NCBI GenBank assembly: GCA_900545125.1
Contig: UQXS01000033.1
Location: 1 to 15,471, forward strand
Reading direction: 5' to 3'
DNA from: an uncultured Ruminococcus sp.
GTDB taxonomy: Bacteria; Bacillota; Clostridia; Oscillospirales; Ruminococcaceae
Length of the DNA: 15,471 nt
The position numbers and the translations under genes were made by a program. Shown here in pieces: positions 6,720 to 14,502 of this stretch (position 1 is the first letter of the stretch; every line of letters starts with the position of its first letter). The notes beneath the pieces are model-generated. The model saw only the letters and a program-made list of their open reading frames with translations. It did no database searches and was not told the DNA's origin.

Positions 6720-6953
6720 TTGAATACTATCGGCGAAACGATAAATTAAAGCCGAGGTTATATGTAGGACACGGAGATACAGCGAGTGGTCGGAATAAGG
6801 GATCACTTTCCCGGACTGCGGAATAAACAGTCCGGGAATGCGGTTCCACGCTTGAACAGCGAAAAATCCTTCGTCGTATCAAATGGAAACGGACATCATA
6901 TCTGATAAGATGTTCAAAGGCGGGGTGGATATAAAACCCTGCCTTATTCTATT
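6720..6953 (+). ncRNA. Putative structured non-coding RNA or cis-leader upstream of pbp
   Basis: The stretch between ftsL and pbp (6681-7021) has no credible independent gene but carries dense secondary structure. Visible helices are TCGGC (6730-6734) with GCCGA (6751-6755); the alternative TATCG (6728-6732) with CGATA (6739-6743) closing a GCGAAA loop; a perfect 11-bp hairpin of TTCCCGGACTG (6808-6818) and CAGTCCGGGAA (6828-6838); an enclosing GCG/TGG with CCACGC (6846-6851); CGCT/AGCG around 6849-6861; and GGACATC with GATGTTC near 6891-6915. The last structure is terminator-like (6917-6953). CGGAATAA occurs twice (6791-6798 and 6819-6826), once in the loop of the 11-bp hairpin. A -10-like TACTAT sits at 6725-6730 without a good -35. 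No match to T-box, c-di-GMP, c-di-AMP, SAM, TPP, 6S, tmRNA or RNase P signatures was recognised. Whether it is a separate sRNA or a leader of pbp is open. Confidence 0.5.
6917..6953 (+). terminator. Terminator-like hairpin between ftsL and pbp
   Basis: AAGGCGGGGT (6917-6926) pairs with ACCCTGCCTT (6936-6945) through 10 base pairs including one G-U, around a 9-base loop. It is followed by ATTCTATTTATAATT, moderately T-rich but without a long pure T run. It lies about 70 bases before the pbp start, so it would act inside the dcw cluster, either ending an RNA from the ftsL-pbp gap or as an attenuator. Confidence 0.55.
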
Positions 6954-6959
6954 TATAAT
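6954..6959 (+). promoter_or_regulatory. Possible -10 box for pbp
   Basis: A perfect TATAAT hexamer lies directly after the terminator-like hairpin and 62 bases before the pbp start codon. No convincing -35 is found 16-18 bp upstream, where the sequence is the loop and 3' arm of the hairpin. If active, it would give pbp and the downstream genes their own transcription despite the terminator. Confidence 0.3.
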
Positions 6960-7021
6960 TCATAATGCGGGAATTGTCATATGCTGTCGCATTTTGGATT
7001 ATTCACCGCAAGGAGGCTTTT

Positions 7022-9355
7022 ATGGCAAATTATAATCCATCACAATCTATGAGATTCAGAACAAAAATTATCATGACGGCAGTGTTTTTCGTGCTGTTTT
7101 TCCTTATTACTCTGAATTTCTTCAAGATATCTGTTGTCAATAATAATAAATATCAGGCTATGGCGAATAGCCAGCATTTCGGCTCGATAACGATATCAGC
7201 CCACAGAGGCTCGATTTATGACGCTAACGGCAATGTTCTTGCCAAGAGCGCAACTGTATATAAGGTATTTCTTGATCCGTCAATGTATGAAAATGAACTT
7301 GAAGAGCTGCAAAAACGCATTGACAAGAGAAACAATGACAAGAAAAACGGCGACTATAAGCCTGAATATGATGAAAACGGAGTGGAACTGGATGCTCTTC
7401 CCGAATCCGCAGAAGCTTTCACTGAACAGACGGTGGCGTTTCTGGCGGAAAAACTGGCTATTGAACCCGAAAAAGTCCGTAAGGCCATGGAGGAAGATAC
7501 GCAGTACAGCGTGCTCCAGGATCAGGTTGAAAAGCCTGTAGCGGATGAAGTGCTCAGTTTCTTTAACGAGTACGGATTTGTTTCGCTTGCCGTTGAAGAA
7601 GATACAAAACGCTATTATCCGCAGTCAGAGCTGGCAGCGTCCGTTATCGGATTTACCTCTGCCGACGGAAACGGAATGTACGGCGTTGAAGCATCATACA
7701 ATGAATACCTTTCCGGTATTGACGGCAGAACTATCTCTGCAAAAGATTCAAACGGAAACGAACTTCCGTACAGATATTCCAAAACCTATGACGCCAAGAA
7801 CGGAGACGATGTGTATCTGACGATAGATATGAACATTCAGTATTATCTGGAACAGCATCTCCAGGAAATGGTTGAAAAATACAAGGTCAAGAACAGGGGC
7901 TGCGCTATTCTGATGAATGCCAAGACCGGCGCTATATACGGCATGGCACAGTATCCGAGCTACGATCTTAATAATCCGTATAAGATATCTGAGGAAAAGG
8001 AAGCTGAAATAAAGACTCTGAAAAACGAGACGGAGGCTGACAAGAAGCTTGCCGAAGCACGTGAAACACAGTGGCGCAATAAGAATATAACCGAGGTATA
8101 CGAGCCGGGTTCGGTTTTCAAGGTAATAACAAGTGCTGCGGCTTTTGAAGAAAATCTCATTGATCTTGCGAAAGATATGTTTTTTTGTTCCGGCTCTGTA
8201 AAACTGGAGGGACATCCCGAACCGGTAAAGTGCCACAAGCAGGACGGACATGGTTCGCAGACATATCAGGAGGCGCTTACCCACTCGTGCAACCCTGCCT
8301 TTATGGAAATAGGAAAGCGGCTTGGCGTTGAGAAATTTTCGTATTATCTGGATGCTTTCGGAATCAACCAGAAAACAGGTATCGACCTTATGGCAGAAAG
8401 TGCCGGAATTGTAAAAGAAGCCGACGAAATGACGAATGTCGACCTTGCGGTAAACTCTTTCGGACAGGGCGAGACTATAACTCCTATAGAAATGATAACA
8501 TCCTATTGTGCGGTAATAAACGGCGGATATCTGCTCCAGCCGTATGTGGTCGATAAGGTCGTTGATAATGACGGAAACATCGTTTTCAAGAACGAAAGAA
8601 CCGTGCGCCGTCAGGTAATATCCGAGGATACCTCCGCAACCATGAGGGAAGCTCTCTTTAATGTGGTAAACGGCAACGGCAAGGGAAATGTTTCTATAAA
8701 GGGATATTCCATTGGCGGAAAGTCCGGTACGGCAGAGCGTCTGAGTGCAGGAGAACTGAAGGATGAATACGCAGCTTCTTATGTATGCTTTACTCCTGCT
8801 GATGACCCTGAAATAGTTCTTCTTGTAATGGCAGATATGCCTGACAGGGAAAACGAGAGATATTACGGCAGCGTTGTTGCTGTTCCGACTGCGAGAGACA
8901 TCCTTACCGATGTACTGCCTTATCTTGGCATCAGCCCTGAATATACCGACGAAGAACTTGCAAATCTTGATGTGAAGATTCCTCTTCTCGAAGGCCCTCT
9001 TGATGATGCCAAAAGAACGCTTGAAGGTCAGGGCATAAAGTATGAAGTTATTGGCAACGGCATTGAAGTAGTTGCACAGTCACCGATAACGGGAAAAAGC
9101 GTTGCCAAGGACGGATGCGTATATCTGTATACCGAGCCGAGCCATACGGTTGAATACACAACGGTTCCGGATGTGAGAAACGGATATCTTGACTGGGCGA
9201 ACGAGCAGCTTACATATTGTCAGCTCAATTACGTGGCAAAAGGAGCTATGAGGGATGAAGCTGTTGTAAGCAGTCAGTCGGTAGAACCGGGTACGCTTGT
9301 TCCGATAGGAACTACCATAGAACTGGAACTTACCGTTTACGACGGCGGAGACTGA
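7022..9355 (+). CDS. Class B penicillin-binding protein with two PASTA domains (SpoVD/PBP2B-like)
   Basis: A 777-residue peptidoglycan D,D-transpeptidase that cross-links septal or spore wall glycan. It has a short cytoplasmic N-terminus, one membrane anchor (about 17-35), a pedestal domain opening with AHRGSIYDANGNVLA, and a transpeptidase domain. The active-site motifs are S364-V-F-K367 (nucleophile Ser364), S422-C-N424 and K567-S-G-T570. Two PASTA domains follow (about 650-709 and 711-777), as in SpoVD and PBP2B/PBP2x. A Lys/Asp/Glu-rich insertion in the pedestal (about 85-125) looks lineage-specific. The ATG at 7022 is taken because AAGGAGG (7010-7016) lies 5 bases upstream; ATG 6965 is in frame but has no ribosome site and would add 19 residues ahead of the anchor. 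In the dcw cluster its partner is expected to be the FtsW encoded downstream. SpoVD and PBP2B cannot be told apart here, so no symbol is given. Confidence 0.92.
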   Translation: MANYNPSQSMRFRTKIIMTAVFFVLFFLITLNFFKISVVNNNKYQAMANSQHFGSITISAHRGSIYDANGNVLAKSATVYKVFLDPSMYENELEELQKRIDKRNNDKKNGDYKPEYDENGVELDALPESAEAFTEQTVAFLAEKLAIEPEKVRKAMEEDTQYSVLQDQVEKPVADEVLSFFNEYGFVSLAVEEDTKRYYPQSELAASVIGFTSADGNGMYGVEASYNEYLSGIDGRTISAKDSNGNELPYRYSKTYDAKNGDDVYLTIDMNIQYYLEQHLQEMVEKYKVKNRGCAILMNAKTGAIYGMAQYPSYDLNNPYKISEEKEAEIKTLKNETEADKKLAEARETQWRNKNITEVYEPGSVFKVITSAAAFEENLIDLAKDMFFCSGSVKLEGHPEPVKCHKQDGHGSQTYQEALTHSCNPAFMEIGKRLGVEKFSYYLDAFGINQKTGIDLMAESAGIVKEADEMTNVDLAVNSFGQGETITPIEMITSYCAVINGGYLLQPYVVDKVVDNDGNIVFKNERTVRRQVISEDTSATMREALFNVVNGNGKGNVSIKGYSIGGKSGTAERLSAGELKDEYAASYVCFTPADDPEIVLLVMADMPDRENERYYGSVVAVPTARDILTDVLPYLGISPEYTDEELANLDVKIPLLEGPLDDAKRTLEGQGIKYEVIGNGIEVVAQSPITGKSVAKDGCVYLYTEPSHTVEYTTVPDVRNGYLDWANEQLTYCQLNYVAKGAMRDEAVVSSQSVEPGTLVPIGTTIELELTVYDGGD

Positions 9356-9413
9356 TAAAAAAATTACGGAAATATATTCCTGAAATTTCTGATTTCTAAA
9401 AGGAGTGATTTGA

Positions 9414-10859
9414 TTGAAACTATGCGATCTTCTTGAAAACAATGCGGAAACAAAGCTCGGAAACGCTGAAATAAGCTCCGTTACCGATGATACAAGAAAA
9501 GTAACGGAGGGAACTCTATTTGTCTGCGTTAAGGGCGGAAACTTCGACGGACACGATGCTGCTGCCGAAATGCTTGAAAAAGGCGCAGCTGCTGTAGTAT
9601 GCGAACACGATCTGGGACTTGGGGACAGACAGATCCTCACTGATAATTCACGTGCGCTTTACGGAAAACTCTGTGCTGCATGGTTCGGTCATCCTGAACG
9701 GGAACTCAAAATGATAGGAGTTACCGGTACTAACGGCAAAACTACCATTACCAATGTCATTAAGTATATCCTGACGGCAAACGGTCATAAAACAGGTCTT
9801 GTGGGTACGATTCAGAATGAGATCGGCGACAAGATACTTCACACCGACAATACTACGCCTCTTACATATGATTTTATGGCTCTGCTTCGCCAGATGGTCG
9901 ATGAGCACTGTGAATACGTAGTCATGGAAGTCAGCTCTTTCGGACTTGTTCAGAACAGAATAGGCAGTTCTCATTTTGATATAGCTGTTTTTACAAACCT
10001 TACTCAGGATCACCTTGACTATCACAAGGATATGGAAAATTATTATCAGGCAAAGAAAATGCTTTTTGATATCTGCGATACGGCGATAATCAACGATGAC
10101 GACGAGTACGGAAGAAGGCTTTTTGATGAGATTTCCTGCGATAAACTCAGATATAGTGTAAAGTCCGGCACTGATTTTTACGCTGACGGCATAAAGATAA
10201 AGGCAAGCGGTTCGAGTTTCTGGTTCTGCGACGGTCATAAATCCTATCTGGTAAAATCACGTATGCCGGGTGCTTTCAATGTATCAAATCTGACTGCTGC
10301 AATGGCTGTGTGTCTTAAAGCAGGTCTTGGCATTGACAGTATCATATCGGCTGTGGAATCATGCGTGGGTGTCAAGGGAAGATGTGAGGTTATCCCGACG
10401 GATACTGATTTCACGGTTATCTGCGATTATGCTCATACACCGGATGCGGTTGAGAATATTCTCCGCAGCGTCCGTGAGTATACAAAGCACAATCTGATAT
10501 GTCTTTTCGGCTGCGGCGGAAACCGTGATGCAGCCAAGCGTCCGAAAATGGCTGTGGCTGCGGCTAAGTACGCAGATAAACTGATAGTAACATCCGATAA
10601 TCCAAGAAACGAAGATCCCGAAGCGATTATCAGCGATATTCTTGCCGGACTGAAGGACAGCAGCGTTCCTTATGATGTTGTGACGGACAGAAAGGAAGCT
10701 ATCTTCCATGCCTTGAAAATTGCGGAAAAAGATGATATAATAGTTCTTGCAGGCAAGGGACATGAAGATTATCAGATCCTTGCAGGCATGAAGCATATTC
10801 ACTTTGACGAAAGAGAAATTGTCCGTGAGGGGCTGGAATTACTGCACAGCGGAAAGTAA
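9414..10859 (+). CDS. murE: UDP-N-acetylmuramoyl-L-alanyl-D-glutamate--2,6-diaminopimelate ligase MurE
   Basis: This 481-residue cytoplasmic ATP-dependent ligase adds the third amino acid to the peptidoglycan stem peptide. It shows the Mur ligase P-loop GTNGKTT at 105-111, a YYQAKKMLF region typical of the carbamylated lysine, and DNPR at 395-398. In the MurE family DNPR marks meso-diaminopimelate rather than lysine specificity, which predicts a DAP-type wall. The start is TTG at 9414: AAAAGGAG (9399-9406 region) lies just upstream, the protein then opens MKLCDLLEN like other MurE proteins, and there is no suitable ATG nearby. It follows pbp by 58 bases and precedes mraY by 23. The usual next gene, murF, is not present. 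Confidence 0.95.
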   Translation: MKLCDLLENNAETKLGNAEISSVTDDTRKVTEGTLFVCVKGGNFDGHDAAAEMLEKGAAAVVCEHDLGLGDRQILTDNSRALYGKLCAAWFGHPERELKMIGVTGTNGKTTITNVIKYILTANGHKTGLVGTIQNEIGDKILHTDNTTPLTYDFMALLRQMVDEHCEYVVMEVSSFGLVQNRIGSSHFDIAVFTNLTQDHLDYHKDMENYYQAKKMLFDICDTAIINDDDEYGRRLFDEISCDKLRYSVKSGTDFYADGIKIKASGSSFWFCDGHKSYLVKSRMPGAFNVSNLTAAMAVCLKAGLGIDSIISAVESCVGVKGRCEVIPTDTDFTVICDYAHTPDAVENILRSVREYTKHNLICLFGCGGNRDAAKRPKMAVAAAKYADKLIVTSDNPRNEDPEAIISDILAGLKDSSVPYDVVTDRKEAIFHALKIAEKDDIIVLAGKGHEDYQILAGMKHIHFDEREIVREGLELLHSGK

Positions 10860-10882
10860 TTTAAAAAGAAAGGGAACATACA

Positions 10883-11914
10883 ATGTCTTATTGGATAATA
10901 AATCTTGCAGTAACGCTGCTTTCATTTGTAGTAGCCGGAGTATCGGGAATATTTCTTATTCCTTTTCTCAGAAGAATAAAGTTCGGTCAGCCTATCAAAA
11001 CCGAGGACGGACCTAAATGGCACGCCAAAAAACAGGGAACTCCCACAATGGGCGGATTCATGTTTATTATAGCATCGGTTCTGTCGGCTATGATCGGATA
11101 CTGGATCTACAGGATCAGAGGCGGCATTGATGTTACTTCCGAAGCTGTATGGCATTCGTTCTACAGAATGCTGAGTGTTATAGTTTTTTCTGTTTTGTTC
11201 GGTCTTATCGGATTTATCGACGACTTCACCAAAGTCGCCAGAAAGAAAAACGACGGACTCAGCCCTATGCAGAAGATCGTACTTCAGATGATATTTTCCG
11301 TAGGATTCCTTTTTGCACTGTATAAGTTCGGCGACGGCTCTACAAGGATAAATCTCGGATTCTGGCAGTCGCCGTCACTGGGAATTTTCTACTACATAAT
11401 TATGATCCCCGTGATAATTTATCTTACCAACGCCGTTAATCTTACGGACGGAGTGGACGGACTGTGCGGTTCTGTGACGTTTGCCGCAATGCTTATCTTT
11501 ACGGTAAGCTGTGCTATTCTCAAAGAAACGGAGCTTTCGCTGTTCACTATGTCACTTGCAGGCGGATGTCTTGGTTTTCTTATCTGGAATCTCAATCCGG
11601 CAAAGTGCTTTATGGGCGATACGGGTTCAATGTTTCTGGGGGCAGCCGTTACCGGTGTAGGACTTGTTCTCCACAATCATCTGCTGCTGTTCCTGACGGC
11701 TCTTGTGTACATTATTGAAGCGCTTTCGGTTGTTATACAGGTTTCGTATTTTAAGTATACAAAAAAGAAAACAGGCGAAGGCAAGCGTATTTTCAAGATG
11801 ACTCCTATACATCATCATTTTGAGATGAGCGGTTTCAGCGAATATAAAATAGTTATAACTTTCACGCTTGCAGGCATTATTTTCGGAGTTCTGGGAATAA
11901 TAACCTTGCTTTGA
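10883..11914 (+). CDS. mraY: Phospho-N-acetylmuramoyl-pentapeptide-transferase MraY
   Basis: A 343-residue multi-pass membrane enzyme, typical in length, that moves phospho-MurNAc-pentapeptide from UDP to undecaprenyl phosphate to make lipid I. Diagnostic residues are the DD pair Asp113-Asp114 (GFIDDFTK), the NLTDGVDGL motif at 186-194 with Asp189 and Asp192, GDTGSMFLGA, and the HHH motif at 310-312 (PIHHHFEMSGFSE). The N-terminal block EDGPKWHAKKQGTPTMGG is also typical. The ATG at 10883 follows an AAGAAAGGGA ribosome site. The next gene is ftsW, 60 bases on, with no murD between them. Confidence 0.96.
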   Translation: MSYWIINLAVTLLSFVVAGVSGIFLIPFLRRIKFGQPIKTEDGPKWHAKKQGTPTMGGFMFIIASVLSAMIGYWIYRIRGGIDVTSEAVWHSFYRMLSVIVFSVLFGLIGFIDDFTKVARKKNDGLSPMQKIVLQMIFSVGFLFALYKFGDGSTRINLGFWQSPSLGIFYYIIMIPVIIYLTNAVNLTDGVDGLCGSVTFAAMLIFTVSCAILKETELSLFTMSLAGGCLGFLIWNLNPAKCFMGDTGSMFLGAAVTGVGLVLHNHLLLFLTALVYIIEALSVVIQVSYFKYTKKKTGEGKRIFKMTPIHHHFEMSGFSEYKIVITFTLAGIIFGVLGIITLL

Positions 11915-11974
11915 ATGATTATGGACTGACTTCATATGATCTTCGGCAACGGAGAAAAGGAAAGGAGAAACGGA

Positions 11975-13267
11975 ATGGCATCAGGCAGACAAAAGAAACA
12001 AACGACCTTCAATCAGTTATGGAAAACCTTTGTGGGTGAAGGCAGAAACAGCGATCTCAGCCTTTCCTTTTTCGCTTACGTAATGATACTTCTTGTGGTA
12101 GGTATCGTAATGATGTCATCCGCAAGCTATGCCTGGGCATACAGCGAACACGGCGGAGACGGTCTCTATTATGCGAAAAATCAGGCAAAAAATGCGGTAA
12201 TTGGCTTTATAGCCCTGATTTTCTTTATGAAAATGGATTATCACAATCTTAAAAATATCAAGCTTCCGGTTTTAAAGAAGTTCAATATAGCCGGACTTCT
12301 TTATTTTCTCGGTGCTGTTCTGCTTGTCGTCGTATTGTTTTTCGGAAGTGATGAGGGCGGTACAATGGGAGCCAAGCGGTGGCTGTCTCTCGGTTCGGCG
12401 CTGAGTTTTCAGCCGTCTGAGGTTGCAAAGCTTGCAATTATCATATTTTTTGCCTACAGCATGGAGCGGGACGGCAAGAAAATGGACAATTTCCGTGTTG
12501 GAATCGTAAAATATGCTCTGCTTATGGGTGTATATGCATTTCTGCTGTTTCTGGAACCTCATTTGTCCGGTATCATTCTGGTAGCTTCGATTTCAGTTGC
12601 AATGATACTTTGCGGCGGCGCAAACAGAAAGCAGTTTCTTATTCTGGGAGCTTCGGTTCTGGCAGCAGCAATAATAATCATTGTCGTTCAGGCAAATATT
12701 CCCGGAAGCTATGTTGCAGTCAGAATAAAGTCATGGCAGAATCCTTTTGCCGACGTACTAAATGATACATGGCAGACCGCAAATTCAATTATAGCTATTG
12801 GTTCAGGCGGACTGTTCGGTCTTGGCCTTGGAAATTCACGCCAGAAGTATCTTTATCTCCCAGAAACAAAAAACGACTTTGTATTCCCGATTGTTTGCGA
12901 GGAACTGGGATTTATCGGAGCACTGGCTATAATTCTTGTTTTCTTCCTGCTTGTAGTTGAAGGATTCTCTATCGCCGTGCGCTGCAAGGATCGTTTCGGA
13001 ATGCTTATTGCCGTTGGTATCACAACGCAGATCGGCATACAGACCATACTCAATCTGGCGGTTGTAAGCAATCTTATACCTAATACCGGAATCAGCCTGC
13101 CGTTTTTCAGTTACGGCGGAACAGCTCTTATAATGCAGCTTGCAGAAATGGGCATCATGCTGAATATTTCTCAGCAAAGATACTATCCGGAAGAACATCG
13201 GGTGAAAAAGAAAAAATCCGTTAATAAGCAGAAAAAAACTGTATCGGACGGAAGAACATCAGCGTAA
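11975..13267 (+). CDS. ftsW: SEDS-family peptidoglycan polymerase FtsW
   Basis: This 430-residue polytopic membrane protein of the SEDS family (FtsW/RodA/SpoVE) polymerises lipid II into glycan strands. Signatures are GTMGAKRWLSLGS starting at 129 followed by FQPSEVAKLA, the PETKNDFVFPIVCEELG motif with the likely catalytic Asp301, and NTGISLPFFSYGG at 370-382. The C-terminus is strongly basic (KKKKSVNKQKKT). ATG 11975 is preferred because AAAGGAG (11961-11967) lies 7 bases upstream; an earlier in-frame ATG at 11936 lacks a ribosome site and would add 13 residues. Its position in the dcw cluster next to a class B PBP gene favours FtsW over RodA, though SpoVE cannot be excluded by sequence reading alone. 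Confidence 0.92.
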   Translation: MASGRQKKQTTFNQLWKTFVGEGRNSDLSLSFFAYVMILLVVGIVMMSSASYAWAYSEHGGDGLYYAKNQAKNAVIGFIALIFFMKMDYHNLKNIKLPVLKKFNIAGLLYFLGAVLLVVVLFFGSDEGGTMGAKRWLSLGSALSFQPSEVAKLAIIIFFAYSMERDGKKMDNFRVGIVKYALLMGVYAFLLFLEPHLSGIILVASISVAMILCGGANRKQFLILGASVLAAAIIIIVVQANIPGSYVAVRIKSWQNPFADVLNDTWQTANSIIAIGSGGLFGLGLGNSRQKYLYLPETKNDFVFPIVCEELGFIGALAIILVFFLLVVEGFSIAVRCKDRFGMLIAVGITTQIGIQTILNLAVVSNLIPNTGISLPFFSYGGTALIMQLAEMGIMLNISQQRYYPEEHRVKKKKSVNKQKKTVSDGRTSA

Positions 13268-13313
13268 TGTGCTGTGAGAACAGATCATCAGAACTTATCA
13301 GAAAGGTGAGAAT

Positions 13314-14444
13314 ATGAAAGTACTTATCGCCTGCGGCGGTACTGGGGGACATATCAATCCCGGACTTGCTATTGCAGATATAATTAAGAAAAAATATCCG
13401 GATGCCGAATTCCTTTTTGCAGGAACGCCAAAGGGAATGGAATCAAAGCTTGTGCCAAAGGCAGGCTACAGGATCGAAACCATTAAGGTCGCAGGATTCC
13501 AGAGGAAGATATCCTTTGAGAATATCGGCAGAAATGCCAAGGCTCTTGCATATCTGGCAACTTCAGGAAAGCGTGCAAAGGAGATAATCAAGGGATTTTC
13601 CCCTGATATCGCTATAGGTACGGGCGGATATGCTGCCGGTCCGGTAATACGAAAGGCAGCCAAAATGGGGATTCCAACAGCCATACACGAGCAGAACGCT
13701 TATCCGGGAGTTACAAACAGGCTTCTTTCAAAGGAAGTTGACTACGTTATGCTTACGGTAATAGAGGCTCTGGAGTTCATGGACAAAAGCAAGTTTGAAT
13801 ACAGCGTGACGGGACTTCCCGTAAGAAGCAATATTAATACTGTAAGCAAGGCAGAGGCAAGGAAAAAGCTTGGATTTGACGACAGTTTTACTATCCTTTC
13901 TTTCGGCGGAAGTCTGGGGGCAGGATGCATAAACGATACTATGACCGAAACAATAAAGTGGCACGTCCGGAAAGGATTGAAGATCAATCATATTCACGGC
14001 TACGGCGGTATGGGAAAGGAAACTTTTCCGAAAGCAATGGAAGAATCCGGAATTCCGCTGAAAAGCAGCCGTCTGCGCATAACCGAGTACATAAACGATA
14101 TGGATGTATGTCTTGCAGCTGCCGATCTGGTGATTTGCCGTTCCGGAGCATCGACTCTGGCGGAACTTGAAGCGGCAGGAAAGGCTTCGATACTTATTCC
14201 TTCTCCTATAGTGGCAGGGAATCATCAGTATCACAATGCTATGGTTCTCGGCAAGGCGGGAGCTGCCGTTGTTATTGAGCAGAAAGACGTTACAAACGAA
14301 AAGATAATCGGAGAAATAGAGCGTCTGTATAATTCGCCCGATACCATAGAGATAATGTCGCAGTGTGCCGCTGATCTTCATCTCAGCGATACAAATGAAC
14401 GTATCCTTGCAGTAGTCGAAAAACTGCTGAAAAAGAAAAGCTGA
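13314..14444 (+). CDS. murG: UDP-N-acetylglucosamine--undecaprenyl-PP-MurNAc-pentapeptide GlcNAc transferase MurG
   Basis: A 376-residue GT28 (GT-B fold) glycosyltransferase that converts lipid I to lipid II at the inner face of the membrane. Motifs are the glycine loop CGGTGGHINPG with His13, IGTGGYAAGPV, HEQNAYPGVTNR, the second glycine loop FGGSLGA at 197-203, and the UDP-GlcNAc site CRSGASTLAELEAAG from Arg276, followed by a GNHQYHNA motif. The ATG at 13314 follows AAAGGTGAG (13302-13310). It lies 46 bases after ftsW and 58 before murA, consistent with one operon. Confidence 0.96.
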   Translation: MKVLIACGGTGGHINPGLAIADIIKKKYPDAEFLFAGTPKGMESKLVPKAGYRIETIKVAGFQRKISFENIGRNAKALAYLATSGKRAKEIIKGFSPDIAIGTGGYAAGPVIRKAAKMGIPTAIHEQNAYPGVTNRLLSKEVDYVMLTVIEALEFMDKSKFEYSVTGLPVRSNINTVSKAEARKKLGFDDSFTILSFGGSLGAGCINDTMTETIKWHVRKGLKINHIHGYGGMGKETFPKAMEESGIPLKSSRLRITEYINDMDVCLAAADLVICRSGASTLAELEAAGKASILIPSPIVAGNHQYHNAMVLGKAGAAVVIEQKDVTNEKIIGEIERLYNSPDTIEIMSQCAADLHLSDTNERILAVVEKLLKKKS

Positions 14445-14502
14445 AAATTCACATATAATCTGCCTGCAGCATAATATACAAAAAATGCTGTGAGGTGGTA
14501 TA

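Noticed and set aside
6917..6945. T-box leader, because of GGGGTGG followed by a terminator-like stem upstream of pbp
   Set aside because: The conserved T-box sequence with the ACCGCG part is missing, no specifier loop was seen, and pbp is not an amino-acid gene.
6965..7021. Earlier in-frame ATG for the PBP
   Set aside because: It has no Shine-Dalgarno sequence, while AAGGAGG is ideally placed for ATG 7022.
11936..11974. Earlier in-frame ATG for ftsW
   Set aside because: No ribosome site precedes it, and its first codons contain the AAAGGAG that serves ATG 11975.
13728..14381. Long minus-strand open frame inside murG
   Set aside because: It overlaps conserved MurG motifs on the other strand and has no recognisable domain or ribosome site.
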